NCBI GenBank assembly: GCA_023014485.1
Contig: JAJOZX010009427.1
Coordinates: 1 to 64,000 of the forward strand
Source of the DNA: Bathynomus jamesi
Taxonomy: Eukaryota; Arthropoda; Malacostraca; Isopoda; Cirolanidae
DNA length: 64,000 nt
Reading direction: 5' to 3'
Under the pieces are notes generated by a model. That model had not been told where the DNA came from. It saw only the letters and a program-made list of their open reading frames with translations, and ran no database searches. Position 1 is the stretch's first letter, and every line of letters starts with the position of its first letter. Shown in pieces: positions 63,638 to 64,000 of this stretch. The position numbers and the translations under genes were made by a program.

Positions 63638-64000
63638 AGTAATGGTCCCAAAACTGAAAATAAGATTGGGAGGAATGACCCCTGTTTGTACAATAATTCG
63701 CTTTTTCTTTCCCACAGTTTGACTTTTACGAGCGAGCGTACATATTATGTTTTTGTAACGACGTAGGCGAGCCTTCTGAGGTGATTTCATTGGTAATTAC
63801 ATTTTATAACATTAAGGCAGATTTTACAGATGCATTTTAAAAAGTCCGAGTCGATATTTTTAACAAACATCTGCTGCAATGTCCAGGGCAATCAATGATA
63901 GATTTTTATTAATTCACGGTATTTCTGTAGCCTATTTTCCATTCTGGAATATACACCGTTTCAGGCTCGTTTGGGAATATATTCGTTCTTAGAAGCACCC
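63638..64000. other. Window end, nothing recognised
   Basis: No coding or repeat signal seen. Confidence 0.5.

Overview
The window is eukaryotic non-coding DNA made almost entirely of transposable elements, microsatellites and their debris. I found no convincing conserved host gene. Very long (TA)n, (CT)n and (CA)n tracts, short arrays of the TTAGG telomere-type motif (21537-21557; also scattered near 7.2 kb), Penelope-like elements, several mariner lineages and tRNA- and 5S-derived SINEs point to an arthropod, most likely a crustacean. A cephalopod cannot be excluded from repeat style alone; the TTAGG motif argues against it.

Layout. 0-10 kb: a deleted mariner (1.0-1.4 kb), a tRNA-derived SINE (2.3-2.8 kb), a tandem repeat with embedded TA tracts (3.8-4.2 kb), a fold-back element (4.8-5.6 kb), a 975-bp element with an 8-bp target duplication (6.5-7.5 kb), a deleted mariner (8.7-9.6 kb) and a second SINE. 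11-14 kb: a hAT MITE abutting element A, a 2.47-kb transposon with CAC...GTG ends and TTA duplications. 14.8-18.3 kb: element C, with about 330-bp terminal inverted repeats and a nearly complete 620-residue reading frame. 20-24 kb: a SINE split by a hAT MITE, a striking inverted array of a 13-bp motif, a 5S-derived SINE and a LINE 3' end. 23.9-26.7 kb: a Tc1-like element with about 380-bp inverted repeats, split by a CT-tailed LINE. 29.9-31.3 kb: a complete Tc1 (DD34E). 31.4-35.1 kb: a two-ORF LINE carrying a hAT MITE. 35.1-36.35 kb: a DD37E transposase gene that is fully open. 37.9-39.1 kb: a DD41D mariner. 39.5-50.6 kb: two different Penelope-like families, each as a head-to-head inverted pair. 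50.7-52.5 kb: a second copy of the 31-35 kb LINE. 53.0-54.2 kb: another DD41D mariner. 54.5-55.8 kb: a LINE fragment carrying a 722-bp hAT remnant with a BED finger. 57.95-60.95 kb: element B, a relative of A that keeps a spliceosomal intron. 60.96-62.05 kb: a DD34D mariner. 62.05-62.9 kb: a second BED-hAT remnant. 63.3-63.6 kb: a hAT MITE.

The best candidates for something undescribed are (1) the A/B family, defined by two independent copies with matching termini, matching TTA duplications and a shared three-part protein, but differing by a perfect GT-AG intron; (2) element C, with TA duplications, long inverted repeats that carry CTCF-like motifs, and a protein I cannot assign to a named superfamily; and (3) the GACAATTCAGCGC inverted array. 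Nearly every reading frame carries breaks. Many are single-base differences in homopolymers, so some may be sequence errors rather than real decay. Everything was read by eye; family assignments rest on motif recognition, not on database searches.
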